Of a DNA stretch of 64,000 nucleotides, positions 15,470 through 24,686 are shown in pieces. Location: positions 4,998,176 to 5,062,175 of the forward strand of contig NZ_LR733275.1 of NCBI RefSeq assembly GCF_902506415.1. The letters run 5' to 3'. Numbering within the stretch: position 1 is the stretch's first letter; each line of letters opens with the position of its first letter. The position numbers were made by a program, and so were the translations under genes. The DNA comes from Massilia sp. 9I (GTDB taxonomy: Bacteria; Pseudomonadota; Gammaproteobacteria; Burkholderiales; Burkholderiaceae_D). Below the pieces are notes generated by a model that worked only from the letters and a program-made list of their open reading frames with translations, did not search any database and had not been told where the DNA came from.

Positions 15470-17857
15470 CTACCTGATACAAACCGCCCTGACCATCTTG
15501 ATATCGGTGAGGCCGGCAAACACTTTCTCGATACCGTCCATCTTCAGGGTCTGCATGCCATCGTCGAGCGCCGCGCCGAGCAGCGCCGATACGCGGCTGT
15601 GCTCGACCAGCAGGCGCTTGACGGCATCGGTGCCGAGCATCAGCTCGTGCAGGCCGATGCGGCCGCGGTAGCCCTTGTTGCAGTCATCGCAGCCGACCGC
15701 ACGGTACAGGGTGAAGCGGCCCGCGGCGTCGCCGTGGCGCTGCTTCCATCCATCGAGAATTCTTGTGCGCGCCGCTTCGGGATCTGCTTGGTGCGACACG
15801 GTCCCGCGCAGGTCTTCGCAATACTCCGCCAGCAGTGCCTCCACTTCCGCGTCGTCCGGGTGGTAGGACTGGCGGCAGGTGGTGCACAGGCGGCGCGCGA
15901 GGCGCTGCGCGAGGATGCCCAGCAGGGCATCGGCAAAATTGAAGGGGTCCATCCCCATGTCGAGCAGGCGCACGATCGATTCGGGCGCGCTGTTGGTGTG
16001 CAGCGTGGCGAACACCAGGTGGCCGGTCAGCGAGGCTTCGATGCCGGTGCTGACGGTCTCCTTGTCGCGCATCTCGCCGACCATGATCACGTCCGGGTCG
16101 GCGCGCAGGAAAGCGCGCATGACGCTGGCGAAGTCGAGGCCCGCCTTGCGGTTGACCTGCACCTGGCGCAGGCCCTTCTGCGTGATCTCCACCGGATCCT
16201 CGGCGGTCCAGATCTTGGTCTCGGGCGTGTTCAGGTGGTGCAGGATCGAGTGCAGGGTGGTGGTCTTGCCCGAGCCGGTGGGACCGCACACGAAGAACAG
16301 GCCGTAGGGCTTCTCGATGGCCGGCAGCAGGCGCCCGAGGTTGTAGTCGGTGAGCCCGAGTTTCGCCAGCGGGATCGGTTCGCCCGCCTGCAGGATGCGC
16401 ATCACCACGTCCTCGACCCCGCCGGCCGAGGGAATGGTCGCGACCCGCAGCTCGATGTCGAGCGGGCCGTACTTCCTGAAGCGGATCTTGCCGTCCTGGG
16501 GCTTGCGGCGCTCCGAGATGTCGAGGTCGCACATGATCTTGATGCGCGCCACCAGGGCGTTGCGGTAGCTCGACGGGATCTCGATGTAGGGCACCAGTAC
16601 GCCGTCCTTGCGGAAGCGGATCCCGGTCTTGCCCTTGCCCGGCTGCGGCTCGATGTGGATGTCCGACACGCCCTGGCGGTAGGCGTCGACGATGACCTTG
16701 TTCAGCAGGCGCACCAGTTCGTTCTCGACCGCTTCCGACATGTCGGACGAGGAGTCGTAATCGTCCTCCTCCTCGAGCCCGGACAGCAGTTCGCCGACGG
16801 TCTCGTGGCTGGCGCTGCCGGTGCCGAAGAAGGCGTCGACGGTCTGGCGGAATTCGGCACGCGTGGTGACGCGCCAGGCCACCTTCGCCTTCGGGAACAG
16901 CTGGCCGACGATGCGGCTGGCGGCGATGCGCTCGGGATCCAGCGCCAGCACGCTCAAGCCGTTTGGACCGTCCTCGAGCGGCAGCCAGCCGTTTTCTTCG
17001 ACATACTGGGCCTTCAGATTGCGCAGCAGCTCGACCGGCTTGACGCGCTCGGCGCGGAAGGGTTCGTAGGGCACGTTGAAGAAGCTGGCCAGGGCCGCGC
17101 CGATGGCGGCGCGGCGCACCTGCAGCTCGTCTTCCAGCACCTCTTCGAGGTCGGCGTCGCGTTCGCGCGCGCGGCGGCCGGCCTGTTCCAGTTCGATCTG
17201 ACTCAACAGGCCTTCCTGCACCAGGGCGTCGTATTTGCTACGCAAGCGCGGGCCCGAACCCGGGCCCCCCAGGCGCTGGCTGAGCGCCACCGACAGGGTC
17301 TCGCCCAGCTGGCGCACCGCTTCCATCGCGCGCGCTGGGAAGGGCCCGCCGCCGCGGTGATTGATGAACTGGACCACGCCCAGCAGTTCGCCGCCGCTGT
17401 CCTGCAGCGGCGCGACCAGCATCTCGCGGGTGCGGTAGCCGGTGCGCTGGTCGACTCCGCGCTGGAACTGGAGTTCGGGCGAGAGGCGCCGCAGTTCAGC
17501 CTCGTCGTAGACGTCGGCGATCGCCACCGGCTGGCGGTTCTCCGCCACGAAGCCGGCGATCGACGAGGGCCCGAGCGGCAGGCGCAGGTCGCGGAAGGTG
17601 GCCAGGCCCGCCTTCACCTTCGAGACGATGTGCTCCTTGTCCGGCGTCACCGCATACAGCGTAAAGCGGTCGCAGTCGAGCAGGTCGCAGAAATCCAGCC
17701 CCAGGTCGAGCATGATCTCCTCGACCCTGGCGGTGGCGTGGATGCGGTTGGTGACGCGCTGCAGCTTCTGGAAGAAGGCCAGCTGGCCGGCAGTGTCGTC
17801 CTGCAGGGGTGCGGAGGCGGAGCCACCCATCGGCGCATTCATCGGAGGCGCGCTCAC
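15470..17857 (-). CDS. GAF domain plus GspE/PilB-type secretion ATPase
   Basis: A 795-residue protein starting with GTG at 17857 (ATG 17842 is an alternative). Residues about 25-195 form a GAF domain (LQRVTNRIHATARVEEIM). About 205-345 resemble a GspE/MshE N-terminal module (LVQEGLLSQIELEQAG), though the canonical RLG...LxxQ c-di-GMP residues are not well kept. The rest is a complete T2SSE ATPase: Walker A GPTGSGKTT (Lys531), the Asp box AEDPVE, Walker B-like DPDVIMVGEMRD, the His box LHTNSAPE, and a CTTC...CDDC zinc tetracysteine. A GAF fusion on such an ATPase is uncommon. No other pilus or secretion gene is in the window. It overlaps the upstream MBL gene by 4 nt (GTGA). Confidence 0.88.
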   Translation of the reverse strand: MSAPPMNAPMGGSASAPLQDDTAGQLAFFQKLQRVTNRIHATARVEEIMLDLGLDFCDLLDCDRFTLYAVTPDKEHIVSKVKAGLATFRDLRLPLGPSSIAGFVAENRQPVAIADVYDEAELRRLSPELQFQRGVDQRTGYRTREMLVAPLQDSGGELLGVVQFINHRGGGPFPARAMEAVRQLGETLSVALSQRLGGPGSGPRLRSKYDALVQEGLLSQIELEQAGRRARERDADLEEVLEDELQVRRAAIGAALASFFNVPYEPFRAERVKPVELLRNLKAQYVEENGWLPLEDGPNGLSVLALDPERIAASRIVGQLFPKAKVAWRVTTRAEFRQTVDAFFGTGSASHETVGELLSGLEEEDDYDSSSDMSEAVENELVRLLNKVIVDAYRQGVSDIHIEPQPGKGKTGIRFRKDGVLVPYIEIPSSYRNALVARIKIMCDLDISERRKPQDGKIRFRKYGPLDIELRVATIPSAGGVEDVVMRILQAGEPIPLAKLGLTDYNLGRLLPAIEKPYGLFFVCGPTGSGKTTTLHSILHHLNTPETKIWTAEDPVEITQKGLRQVQVNRKAGLDFASVMRAFLRADPDVIMVGEMRDKETVSTGIEASLTGHLVFATLHTNSAPESIVRLLDMGMDPFNFADALLGILAQRLARRLCTTCRQSYHPDDAEVEALLAEYCEDLRGTVSHQADPEAARTRILDGWKQRHGDAAGRFTLYRAVGCDDCNKGYRGRIGLHELMLGTDAVKRLLVEHSRVSALLGAALDDGMQTLKMDGIEKVFAGLTDIKMVRAVCIR

Positions 17858-18750
17858 AAGGACACTTCGAGGCCTTCGAAGGCCAGGTGGACGTCGAGCG
17901 ATCCAAGGCGGCCGCGGTAGCGGGCCAGCAAGGCGTCGAAGACGGCTTCGAGCTCGTCGTCGCTGCGCGTCGGTTCATGGTGGGTGCAGTACAGGGCGCG
18001 CGCGCCGACCCGCAGCGCCATCTCGACGGCGGCATCGAAGGTGCCGTGGCCCCAGCCGGCCTTGGCCGGGTATTCCTCGCGGGTGTAAGAGCAGTCGACG
18101 ATCAGGGCGTCGACGCCTTCCATCGCGGCGTCGATCGCGCGCTGGCGCTCGTGCAGGTGCTGTTCATACGCGTCGAAGGCGGAGTCGCCCGGCGGATAGG
18201 GATTGTGCCAGGGCTCATGGTCGCCGGTGAAGAACAGCGAACGGCCGTTGCAGGAAATGCGGTAGCCCAGGTTGGTGACCGGGTGGTTCATCAGGACGTT
18301 GCCGACCACCGTGTCGCCGACTTCGACCGAAGTACCGATGTCGAGGGTCTGGTATTCGATGGTGGCGCCCATCTGGGTTTCGCTCACGGGGAAGTAGCTG
18401 TTCTGCAGCTGCACGCCCATCACGTGTTCGATGCCGCTGCGCGTGACCGGGTCATACGCGCCGTGCAGGCGCACGCGGCTACCCTTGATGAACAGCGGGG
18501 TGAAGAAGGGCAGGCCGTGGATGTGGTCCCAGTGGCTGTGGGTGATGAAGATGTTCGCATGCACGGGCGGACGCGGCTCCTGGGCGAGCAGGTGCTGCGC
18601 CAGCGGGAACAGACCGGTACCGCCATCGAGGATGATCAGGGTGCCGTCGCTGCTCCGGACTTCGATGCAGGTGGTGTTGCCGCCGTAGCGCGCGGTACGA
18701 GGACCTGGGGACGGTATCGAACCACGTACCCCCCAGAAGCGGAATTTCAT
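17854..18750 (-). CDS. Metallo-beta-lactamase-fold hydrolase
   Basis: A 298-residue MBL-fold protein from ATG 18750 (KFRFWGVRGSIPSPGP, ARYGGNTTCIEV), preceded by GGGAG. The metal motif THSHWDHIHGLPF is intact, with later ligands in VLMNHPVTNLGY, FTGDHEP and CTHHEPTRSD. This subgroup resembles MBL proteins found beside bacterial signalling genes and related to phosphodiesterases and RNases; the substrate cannot be read from sequence. Its TGA overlaps the GTG of the GAF-ATPase, so the two are translationally coupled. The promoter region is shared with the divergent HD-GYP gene. Confidence 0.85.
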   Translation of the reverse strand: MKFRFWGVRGSIPSPGPRTARYGGNTTCIEVRSSDGTLIILDGGTGLFPLAQHLLAQEPRPPVHANIFITHSHWDHIHGLPFFTPLFIKGSRVRLHGAYDPVTRSGIEHVMGVQLQNSYFPVSETQMGATIEYQTLDIGTSVEVGDTVVGNVLMNHPVTNLGYRISCNGRSLFFTGDHEPWHNPYPPGDSAFDAYEQHLHERQRAIDAAMEGVDALIVDCSYTREEYPAKAGWGHGTFDAAVEMALRVGARALYCTHHEPTRSDDELEAVFDALLARYRGRLGSLDVHLAFEGLEVSL

Positions 18751-18781
18751 CTGTACTCCCAGCCAGACTGTCTTGATATTG

Positions 18782-18822
18782 TTTTTGGAACATCGACCAT
18801 GATAGCGGCTTTGTTCCAAAAA
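18782..18822. promoter_or_regulatory. Long inverted repeat in the divergent MBL / HD-GYP promoter
   Basis: Perfect 11-bp arms TTTTTGGAACA (18782-18792) and TGTTCCAAAAA (18812-18822), separated by 19 bp, about 32 bp upstream of the MBL start. This looks like paired sites for a dimeric regulator or a transcript hairpin. Confidence 0.5.
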
Positions 18823-18828
18823 GCGTCC

Positions 18829-18844
18829 GAAAATTGTAATTTTC
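18829..18844. promoter_or_regulatory. AT-rich palindrome in the same promoter
   Basis: GAAAATT-gt-AATTTTC, a perfect 7-bp inverted repeat next to the longer repeat. A third one, TGCATA-tcg-TATGCA, sits at 18932-18946, 25 bp before the HD-GYP start. Candidate operators for the two divergent operons. Confidence 0.45.
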
Positions 18845-18971
18845 CGACACAAGTACCCAGCGCCCATATACATGAGGTCGTAACGAAGCTACACTTTCGA
18901 GAAATTACCAATTGGCAAAATTGTTGCTGTATGCATATCGTATGCACTGCGGCGCGCCAGGCCGACTCACC

Positions 18972-20591
18972 ATGCAAGAGCTGAATCCCACACAAATCGC
19001 GCAACGCCTGCACCAGCTTACGGAAGTCAGCGTGGCGCTGGGAGACACGCACGACACTGCCGCGCTGCTCGACCGCATCCTGCGCGTGGCCAAGCACATG
19101 ACCGACGCCGACGGCGGCACCCTGTACCGCCCGAGCGAAGACCGCAAGAGCCTGTGCTTCCACATCTCGATCAACGACACCCTCGAGATCTACCAGGGTG
19201 GCGTCAGCGGCAAGCCGATCGACATCGCGCCGGTGCCGCTCTACGACAACTACGGCAACAAGAACATCGCTTCGGTGGCGGCCTACGCGGCCAACTTCAA
19301 CCAGTCGGTGAACATCGAGGACGTCTACAAGGCGGACGTCTTCAACTTCTCCGGCATGCGTTCCTTCGACACCGCCTTCGGCTACCACTCGCAGTCGATC
19401 CTGACGGTGCCGATGACCGACCACGAGGGCGAGCTGGTGGGCGTGCTCCAGCTGGTCAACGCCAAGGATCCCGACAGCGGCGAGATCCGCTCCTTCACCC
19501 AGACCGACCAGCGCTTCATCGAAGCCCTGGCGGCGCAGGCGGCGGTGGCGCTGACCAACCAGCTCCTGATCCAGCAGTTGGAGAACCTGCTGGAAGCGCT
19601 GGTCAACCTGATCAACATCGGCATCGACGAGAAGTCGCCCTACACCGGGCGCCACTGCCAGTTCGTGCCGGAGCTGACCATGATGCTGGCCGAGGCGGTG
19701 CACAATACGGGCCATGGCCCGCTGGCCGAGTTCCGCATGACCGACGCCGACCGCAAGGAGCTGTGGCTTGCCGGCCTGCTGCACGACTGCGGCAAGATCA
19801 CCACGCCGGTGCACGTGGTCGACAAGTCGACCAAGCTGGAAACCATCTTCGACCGCGTGCACCTGGTGGACACGCGCTTCGAGGTGCTGCTGCGCGACTG
19901 CGAGATCCGCGCGCTGCGCGCCCGCTGCGAACCCGGCGCCAACGTCGACGCGATCGAAGACCTGCTGCTGTCGGAACAGACGCGCATCCGCGCCGACCGC
20001 GAATTCCTGCGCCGCGCCAACGTCGGCGGCGAGGGCATGTCGGCCGAGGACCAGGAGCGCGTGCGCCGTATCGCCGAGTACCGCTGGACCGGGCCGGATG
20101 GCAAGGAACAGGCCTTCCTGAGCGAGGACGAGCTGCGCAACCTGACCGTGCGCTTCGGCACCCTGACCGACGACGAGCGCAAGATCATCAACAACCACAT
20201 CGACGTTACCGTGCGCATGCTGGAGTCGCTGCCGTGGCCGAAGCACCTGAAGAACGTACCGGAATACGCGGGCGGCCACCATGAGCGCATGGACGGCAAG
20301 GGTTACCCGAAAGGCCTGACCCGCGATCAGATGTCGGTGCAGGCGCGCATCATGGCGATCGCCGACATTTTCGAGGCGCTGACCGCCTGCGACCGTCCCT
20401 ACAAGAAGGGCAAGAAGCTGTCGGAGTCGCTGCACATCCTCGGCAAATTCTCGCTCAATGGCCACATCGATCCGGACCTGTTCGACATTTTCGTCCGCAA
20501 CCGCGTCTACCTGCAGTTCGCGCACAAGAACATGGATGCGCACCAGATCGACGAAGTGGACGAGACGCAGATTCCGGGTTACCGGCCCTAA
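18972..20591 (+). CDS. GAF domain plus HD-GYP c-di-GMP phosphodiesterase
   Basis: A 540-residue cytoplasmic protein from ATG 18972 (TTG 18912 and ATG 18942 are less likely; no start has a strong ribosome site). GAF domain at residues about 20-185 (LDRILRVAKHMTDADGGTLY, VPMTDHEGELVGVLQLVNA). HD-GYP domain with HD pair His271-Asp272 in LLHDCGKIT and the GYP signature HHERMDGKGYPKG from His436, both intact, so hydrolysis of c-di-GMP is expected. A charged insert (residues about 300-390) separates the two motif groups. The cyclase gene follows 15 nt downstream, probably in one operon. Confidence 0.92.
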   Translation: MQELNPTQIAQRLHQLTEVSVALGDTHDTAALLDRILRVAKHMTDADGGTLYRPSEDRKSLCFHISINDTLEIYQGGVSGKPIDIAPVPLYDNYGNKNIASVAAYAANFNQSVNIEDVYKADVFNFSGMRSFDTAFGYHSQSILTVPMTDHEGELVGVLQLVNAKDPDSGEIRSFTQTDQRFIEALAAQAAVALTNQLLIQQLENLLEALVNLINIGIDEKSPYTGRHCQFVPELTMMLAEAVHNTGHGPLAEFRMTDADRKELWLAGLLHDCGKITTPVHVVDKSTKLETIFDRVHLVDTRFEVLLRDCEIRALRARCEPGANVDAIEDLLLSEQTRIRADREFLRRANVGGEGMSAEDQERVRRIAEYRWTGPDGKEQAFLSEDELRNLTVRFGTLTDDERKIINNHIDVTVRMLESLPWPKHLKNVPEYAGGHHERMDGKGYPKGLTRDQMSVQARIMAIADIFEALTACDRPYKKGKKLSESLHILGKFSLNGHIDPDLFDIFVRNRVYLQFAHKNMDAHQIDEVDETQIPGYRP

Positions 20592-20606
20592 GCTCCACCG
20601 TTCGCG

Positions 20607-22874
20607 ATGAAACGTCTACGCCAGGCTTTTTCCAGGTATGGGGCACGCTGGGCGCTCGGTTTGCTCCTGACCCTGGCCGCAGTGCTGTACATCTGGGGTT
20701 ACTGGAGCAGCCATAGCGTCGAGCGCCAGGACACGATCATCGCCGACATGCGCTTGCGGCTCGAGCCCTACGAGCTCGAGCCTGCCATCGTCATCGTCGA
20801 CATCGACAGCAAGAGCCTGACCGAGGTCGGGCGCTTCCCCTGGAGCCGCAACGTGATGGCCAGGCTGGTCGACCAGTTGACCCGTCACTACGAGGTGGGC
20901 GTCGTCGGCTTCGACGTCTCTTTCCCTGAGCCGGACACGAGTTCCGGCTACGAGGTGCTGGAGCGCCTGGCTACCCGTGAGCTCAAGGACGTCGGCGCGT
21001 TGCAGGAGCAGCTCGGCAAACTCAAGCCAACACTCGACTACGACGGTCTGTTTGCGCAGTCGCTGCAGGGGCATCCGGTCGTGCTCGGCTTTAACATCTC
21101 GGACAAGCAAGTGAAGGGCGTACTGCCCGCGCCCCTGTTCACTACCGAATTCCTGAACGGCCGCGAAGGCACGGCCGTTACCAGCACCGGCTACGAGGCC
21201 AACATCGCGCGCCTGCAGCAGGCTGCTGCCGGTGCAGGCGTGTTCACGGCGATGCCGGACCCGGACGGGCTGGTGCGTTCCTCGCCGGTGCTGTTCCGGA
21301 TCGGCGATGCATACCATCCTTCGCTGTCGCTGGCCACCATGGCAGCCTTCCTCGACGCCTATGCGGTCAAGCCGGTCCTCGAGACGACCAATGACGAAAT
21401 GTCGCAGTCCGAACTCGATGCCTCGGGATTCGACACCATCCAGCTGTTCACCCGCAAGGCCGGTAGGGTCGCCTTCCCGGTCGGCTACGGCATGGTGTCC
21501 ACCGTGCAGTTCCGCGGCCCCGGCGGCCCCGAAGGCGGGGCCTTCCGCTACGTGTCCGCCGCCGATGTCCTGGCGGGCAGGGCGCCAAAGGAAGTGCTGG
21601 AAGGTGCGATCGTCCTGGTCGGCACCACGGCTCCCGGCCTGCAGGACCTGCGGGCCACGCCAGTCAATGCCCAATATCCCGGGGTCGAGATCCACGCCAA
21701 TATGATCAAGTCGATGCTGGATGGCCGCTTCAAGACGCGCCCGGACTACGCCGCGGCGATCGAAGCCGCCTTGGCCGTCGCGGTCGGCTTGCTGCTCACC
21801 TTCGCCTTGCCGGCGCTGGCGCCCGCCTGGTCGGTGCTGCTCGCGTCCACCGTTTTCATCGCCTGCGGCTGGCTGAACTACTACGCCTACAGCCAGCACG
21901 ACCTGGTGCTGAACGTCTTCATCTGCCTGCTCCTGATCGGCACCCTGTTCGTGCTGAACCTCGCCTGGGGCTACTTCTTCGAGTTCCGCAAGGGCAGGGC
22001 GCTGGTCACCCGCTTCGGCGAATACGTGGCGCCCGAGCTGGTGGAGAAGATGGCCGAGGACCCGGCAGCCTACAACATGGACGGCGAGAGCCGTGAGCTG
22101 ACCGTCATGTTCGTCGACGTGCGCGGCTTCACCACCATCTCCGAAGGCCTGAGTCCAAAGGAGCTGCGCGAGTACATCAACCTGTATCTCACCGCGATGT
22201 CCGAGGACATCCGCTCCAGCCACCAGGGCACGCTCGACAAGTACATCGGCGACGCCGTGATGGCCTTCTGGGGCGCGCCGGTCAGCTTCCCCGACCACGC
22301 CAGCCGCGCGGTGGCGACCTCGCTCCTGATGCAGGCCAGCGCGGCGCGCCTGAACCGCGACTTCCTGGCGCGCGGCTGGCCGGAACTCAAGATCGGCATC
22401 GGCCTGAACTCTGGCCTGATGCACGTCGGCGACATGGGATCGAAAATCCGCCGCGCCTATACCGTGATGGGTGACGCCGTGAACCTGGGCTCGCGCCTGG
22501 AGGGCATCACCAAGGTGTATGGCGTCGGCATCGCGGTCGGGATCGCGACGCGCGTGGCAGCGCCGGAATTCGTCTACCGCGAACTCGACCTGGTGCGGGT
22601 GAAAGGCAAGAACGAACCGGTGGCGATCTTCGAGCCGCTCGGCAGACCGGCCGAGCTGTCACCTCCCGTGCTCGAGGAACTGGCGCAGTGGGATGCCGCG
22701 CTGGCACTGGTGCGCTCACAGCAGTGGGACGCGGCCCAGCAGGCCATCGAGGCCCTGGCGGCCGCCCATCCAGAGCGCGGCCTGTATGCCCTCTATCTGG
22801 AGCGCATCGCTCACTACCGCGCCCATCCGCCGGGCGCCAACTGGGACGGCGTGACCACCTTCGACACGAAGTAA
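20607..22874 (+). CDS. CHASE2-domain class III adenylate cyclase
   Basis: A 755-residue membrane enzyme. An N-terminal helix (ALGLLLTLAAVLYIWGYW), a large extracytoplasmic CHASE2 domain (residues about 40-365; PAIVIVDIDSKSLTEVGRFPWSR), three closely spaced transmembrane helices, then the cyclase domain. Metal Asp504 lies in TVMFVDVRGFTT, the second Asp in KYIGDAVMAFW. The lysine of DKYIGD and the Asp of VMGDAVNLGSR match the ATP-selecting pair, favouring cAMP over cGMP. The C-terminal ~80 residues are TPR-like. Likely co-transcribed with the HD-GYP gene, linking an external signal to cAMP beside c-di-GMP turnover. Confidence 0.92.
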   Translation: MKRLRQAFSRYGARWALGLLLTLAAVLYIWGYWSSHSVERQDTIIADMRLRLEPYELEPAIVIVDIDSKSLTEVGRFPWSRNVMARLVDQLTRHYEVGVVGFDVSFPEPDTSSGYEVLERLATRELKDVGALQEQLGKLKPTLDYDGLFAQSLQGHPVVLGFNISDKQVKGVLPAPLFTTEFLNGREGTAVTSTGYEANIARLQQAAAGAGVFTAMPDPDGLVRSSPVLFRIGDAYHPSLSLATMAAFLDAYAVKPVLETTNDEMSQSELDASGFDTIQLFTRKAGRVAFPVGYGMVSTVQFRGPGGPEGGAFRYVSAADVLAGRAPKEVLEGAIVLVGTTAPGLQDLRATPVNAQYPGVEIHANMIKSMLDGRFKTRPDYAAAIEAALAVAVGLLLTFALPALAPAWSVLLASTVFIACGWLNYYAYSQHDLVLNVFICLLLIGTLFVLNLAWGYFFEFRKGRALVTRFGEYVAPELVEKMAEDPAAYNMDGESRELTVMFVDVRGFTTISEGLSPKELREYINLYLTAMSEDIRSSHQGTLDKYIGDAVMAFWGAPVSFPDHASRAVATSLLMQASAARLNRDFLARGWPELKIGIGLNSGLMHVGDMGSKIRRAYTVMGDAVNLGSRLEGITKVYGVGIAVGIATRVAAPEFVYRELDLVRVKGKNEPVAIFEPLGRPAELSPPVLEELAQWDAALALVRSQQWDAAQQAIEALAAAHPERGLYALYLERIAHYRAHPPGANWDGVTTFDTK

Positions 22875-23073
22875 TTTTATGCGTGGCAGGTGTGTCGTTC
22901 AAACAACGGAATAGCCGGGGCATTCCCCCTTCCCATGGGGGAAGTTTCTCCTCCTGCCGCAATTTTTCTCCATTGCAACAAAAAGCTCGATAAACTGCCC
23001 GTCGAGCATGGGTGTCTCCCTCGCAGATTCATAAGACAACCTTATAAAAACAACAATCTATAAAGCAAATCCG

Positions 23074-24675
23074 ATGAAACAACGCTTTGCGCGCCTGCTT
23101 GCAGGCTCAGTGCTGGCCATGGCCGTCAGCGGCGCCTGGGGGCAGGAACCTGCCCCTACCGACGACATCGTCCGCTTCGAGATCAGCCGCTTCGAGGTGA
23201 GCGGCAACACGCTGCTGTCGGCCGCCGAGGTCGACGCGGCGGTGGCGCCGTTTACCGGCAAGGGCCGCGACTTCGGCGACGTCCAGCGCGCGCTGGAAAG
23301 CCTGGAGGCGCTGTACCACGCGCGCGGCTACAACGTGGTGACGGTGCAGCTGCCGGAGCAGGAGCTCAATGGCGGCGTGGTGCGCCTGAACGTACAACAG
23401 ACCAAGATCGGCAAGGTCAAGGTCGAAGGCAACCGCGCCTTTGGCGTGGATAACATCCGGCGCAGTCTGCCGGCCCTGCGCGAAGGCGAGACCCCGAACC
23501 TGAGCCGCGTATCCGCCAACCTGAAGCTGGCCAACGAGAATCCGGCCAAGAAGGTCAAGCTGAGCCTGGGCAGCGGCGCGCTTGACGACACCGTGGACGC
23601 ACGCGTCGAGGTGGTCGACGAGAGCCCCTGGACCGTGATGGCCAACTTCGACAATACCGGCACCCGCGAGACCGGCCGCACCCACGCCGGCGTGGTGCTG
23701 CAGCATGCGAACCTGTGGGGGCGCGACCATGTCGCCAGCCTGCAGTACACCACCACGGTGGAAGAGCCTTCGCAGGTCGCCGTCTGGGGCCTGGGCTACC
23801 ACGTGCCGCTATACGCGCAAGGTGCGGCACTCGACCTGTACGCCAGCTATTCGGACGTCGATTCGGGCGTGGTCACGGCCGGCCTGTTCGACCTGGCCGT
23901 GAGCGGCCGCGGCGCCGTCTACGGCGCGCGCTATGCGAAGGTGCTGGACAAGCGCAGCCTGGGTGGACGCGAGCTCGAAGGGCGCTTCATCGTCGGCCTG
24001 GAAGTGAAGGCCTACAAGAACAGCGTCCTGTTCTACAACCAGAACTTCGGCAACGACGTCACCGTGCGGCCGCTGAGCATCGGCTACCAGGGCCGCGTGG
24101 CGCTCGACCAGGGCGAAGCCAACTTCGCGGCGACCCTGCTGCGCAACATCCCGGGCGGCTCGCGCGGATCGCAGGAAGACTTCAACGCCGCACGCGCGGG
24201 CGCCAAGGCGGGCTACAGCGCGCTGCGCCTGGCCGCGGCCTGGAGCCGCGCGCTCGGCGCCAGCGACTGGGTCGGCCGCCTGATTGCCAACGGCCAGTAC
24301 TCGCCGGATGCGCTGGTGCCGGGCGAGCAGTTCGGCGCCGGCGGTTCGACCAGCGTGCGCGGCTTCGACGAACGCGCGCTGGCGGCCGATTCCGGCCTGG
24401 GCCTGAACCTGGAAGCCTATACCCCGAATTTCTGCAGCAAGAGCGGCTGGCAATGCCGCCTGGTCGGCTTCTACGACACCGCCTACGGCAAGCGCAACAA
24501 GGCGCTGCCGGGTGAACTGCGCAGCACCACGATCGCCGGCGCCGGCGTCGGCCTGCGCTTCTCGGTAGGCAGCGCGGTCAACCTGCAGCTGGATTACGGC
24601 AAGGTTGTGAAAGAGGGTGCCCTGGGCGGCACCGACAAGGACAGGCTGCACGTGCGCGTCGGCCTGGCCTACTAG
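23074..24675 (+). CDS. Two-partner secretion outer-membrane transporter (TpsB, ShlB/FhaC family)
   Basis: A 533-residue outer-membrane protein. Signal peptide MKQRFARLLAGSVLAMAVSG cleaved near AWG-QEP; two POTRA domains (residues about 30-180; FEVSGNTLLSAAEVDAAV, then KVEGNRAFGVDNIRRSLP); then a 16-strand type barrel including RGFDERAL (the conserved lid/loop RGF) and ending VRVGLAY. It exports the TpsA encoded 11 nt downstream. It lies 199 nt after the cyclase gene. Confidence 0.92.
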   Translation: MKQRFARLLAGSVLAMAVSGAWGQEPAPTDDIVRFEISRFEVSGNTLLSAAEVDAAVAPFTGKGRDFGDVQRALESLEALYHARGYNVVTVQLPEQELNGGVVRLNVQQTKIGKVKVEGNRAFGVDNIRRSLPALREGETPNLSRVSANLKLANENPAKKVKLSLGSGALDDTVDARVEVVDESPWTVMANFDNTGTRETGRTHAGVVLQHANLWGRDHVASLQYTTTVEEPSQVAVWGLGYHVPLYAQGAALDLYASYSDVDSGVVTAGLFDLAVSGRGAVYGARYAKVLDKRSLGGRELEGRFIVGLEVKAYKNSVLFYNQNFGNDVTVRPLSIGYQGRVALDQGEANFAATLLRNIPGGSRGSQEDFNAARAGAKAGYSALRLAAAWSRALGASDWVGRLIANGQYSPDALVPGEQFGAGGSTSVRGFDERALAADSGLGLNLEAYTPNFCSKSGWQCRLVGFYDTAYGKRNKALPGELRSTTIAGAGVGLRFSVGSAVNLQLDYGKVVKEGALGGTDKDRLHVRVGLAY

Positions 24676-24686
24676 GAGAGCATGAA

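Noticed and set aside
15599..17920. 773-codon plus-strand frame opposite the GAF-ATPase
   Set aside because: The minus strand encodes an intact ATPase with all motifs; the plus frame shows only low-complexity Gln/Ala/Arg sequence.
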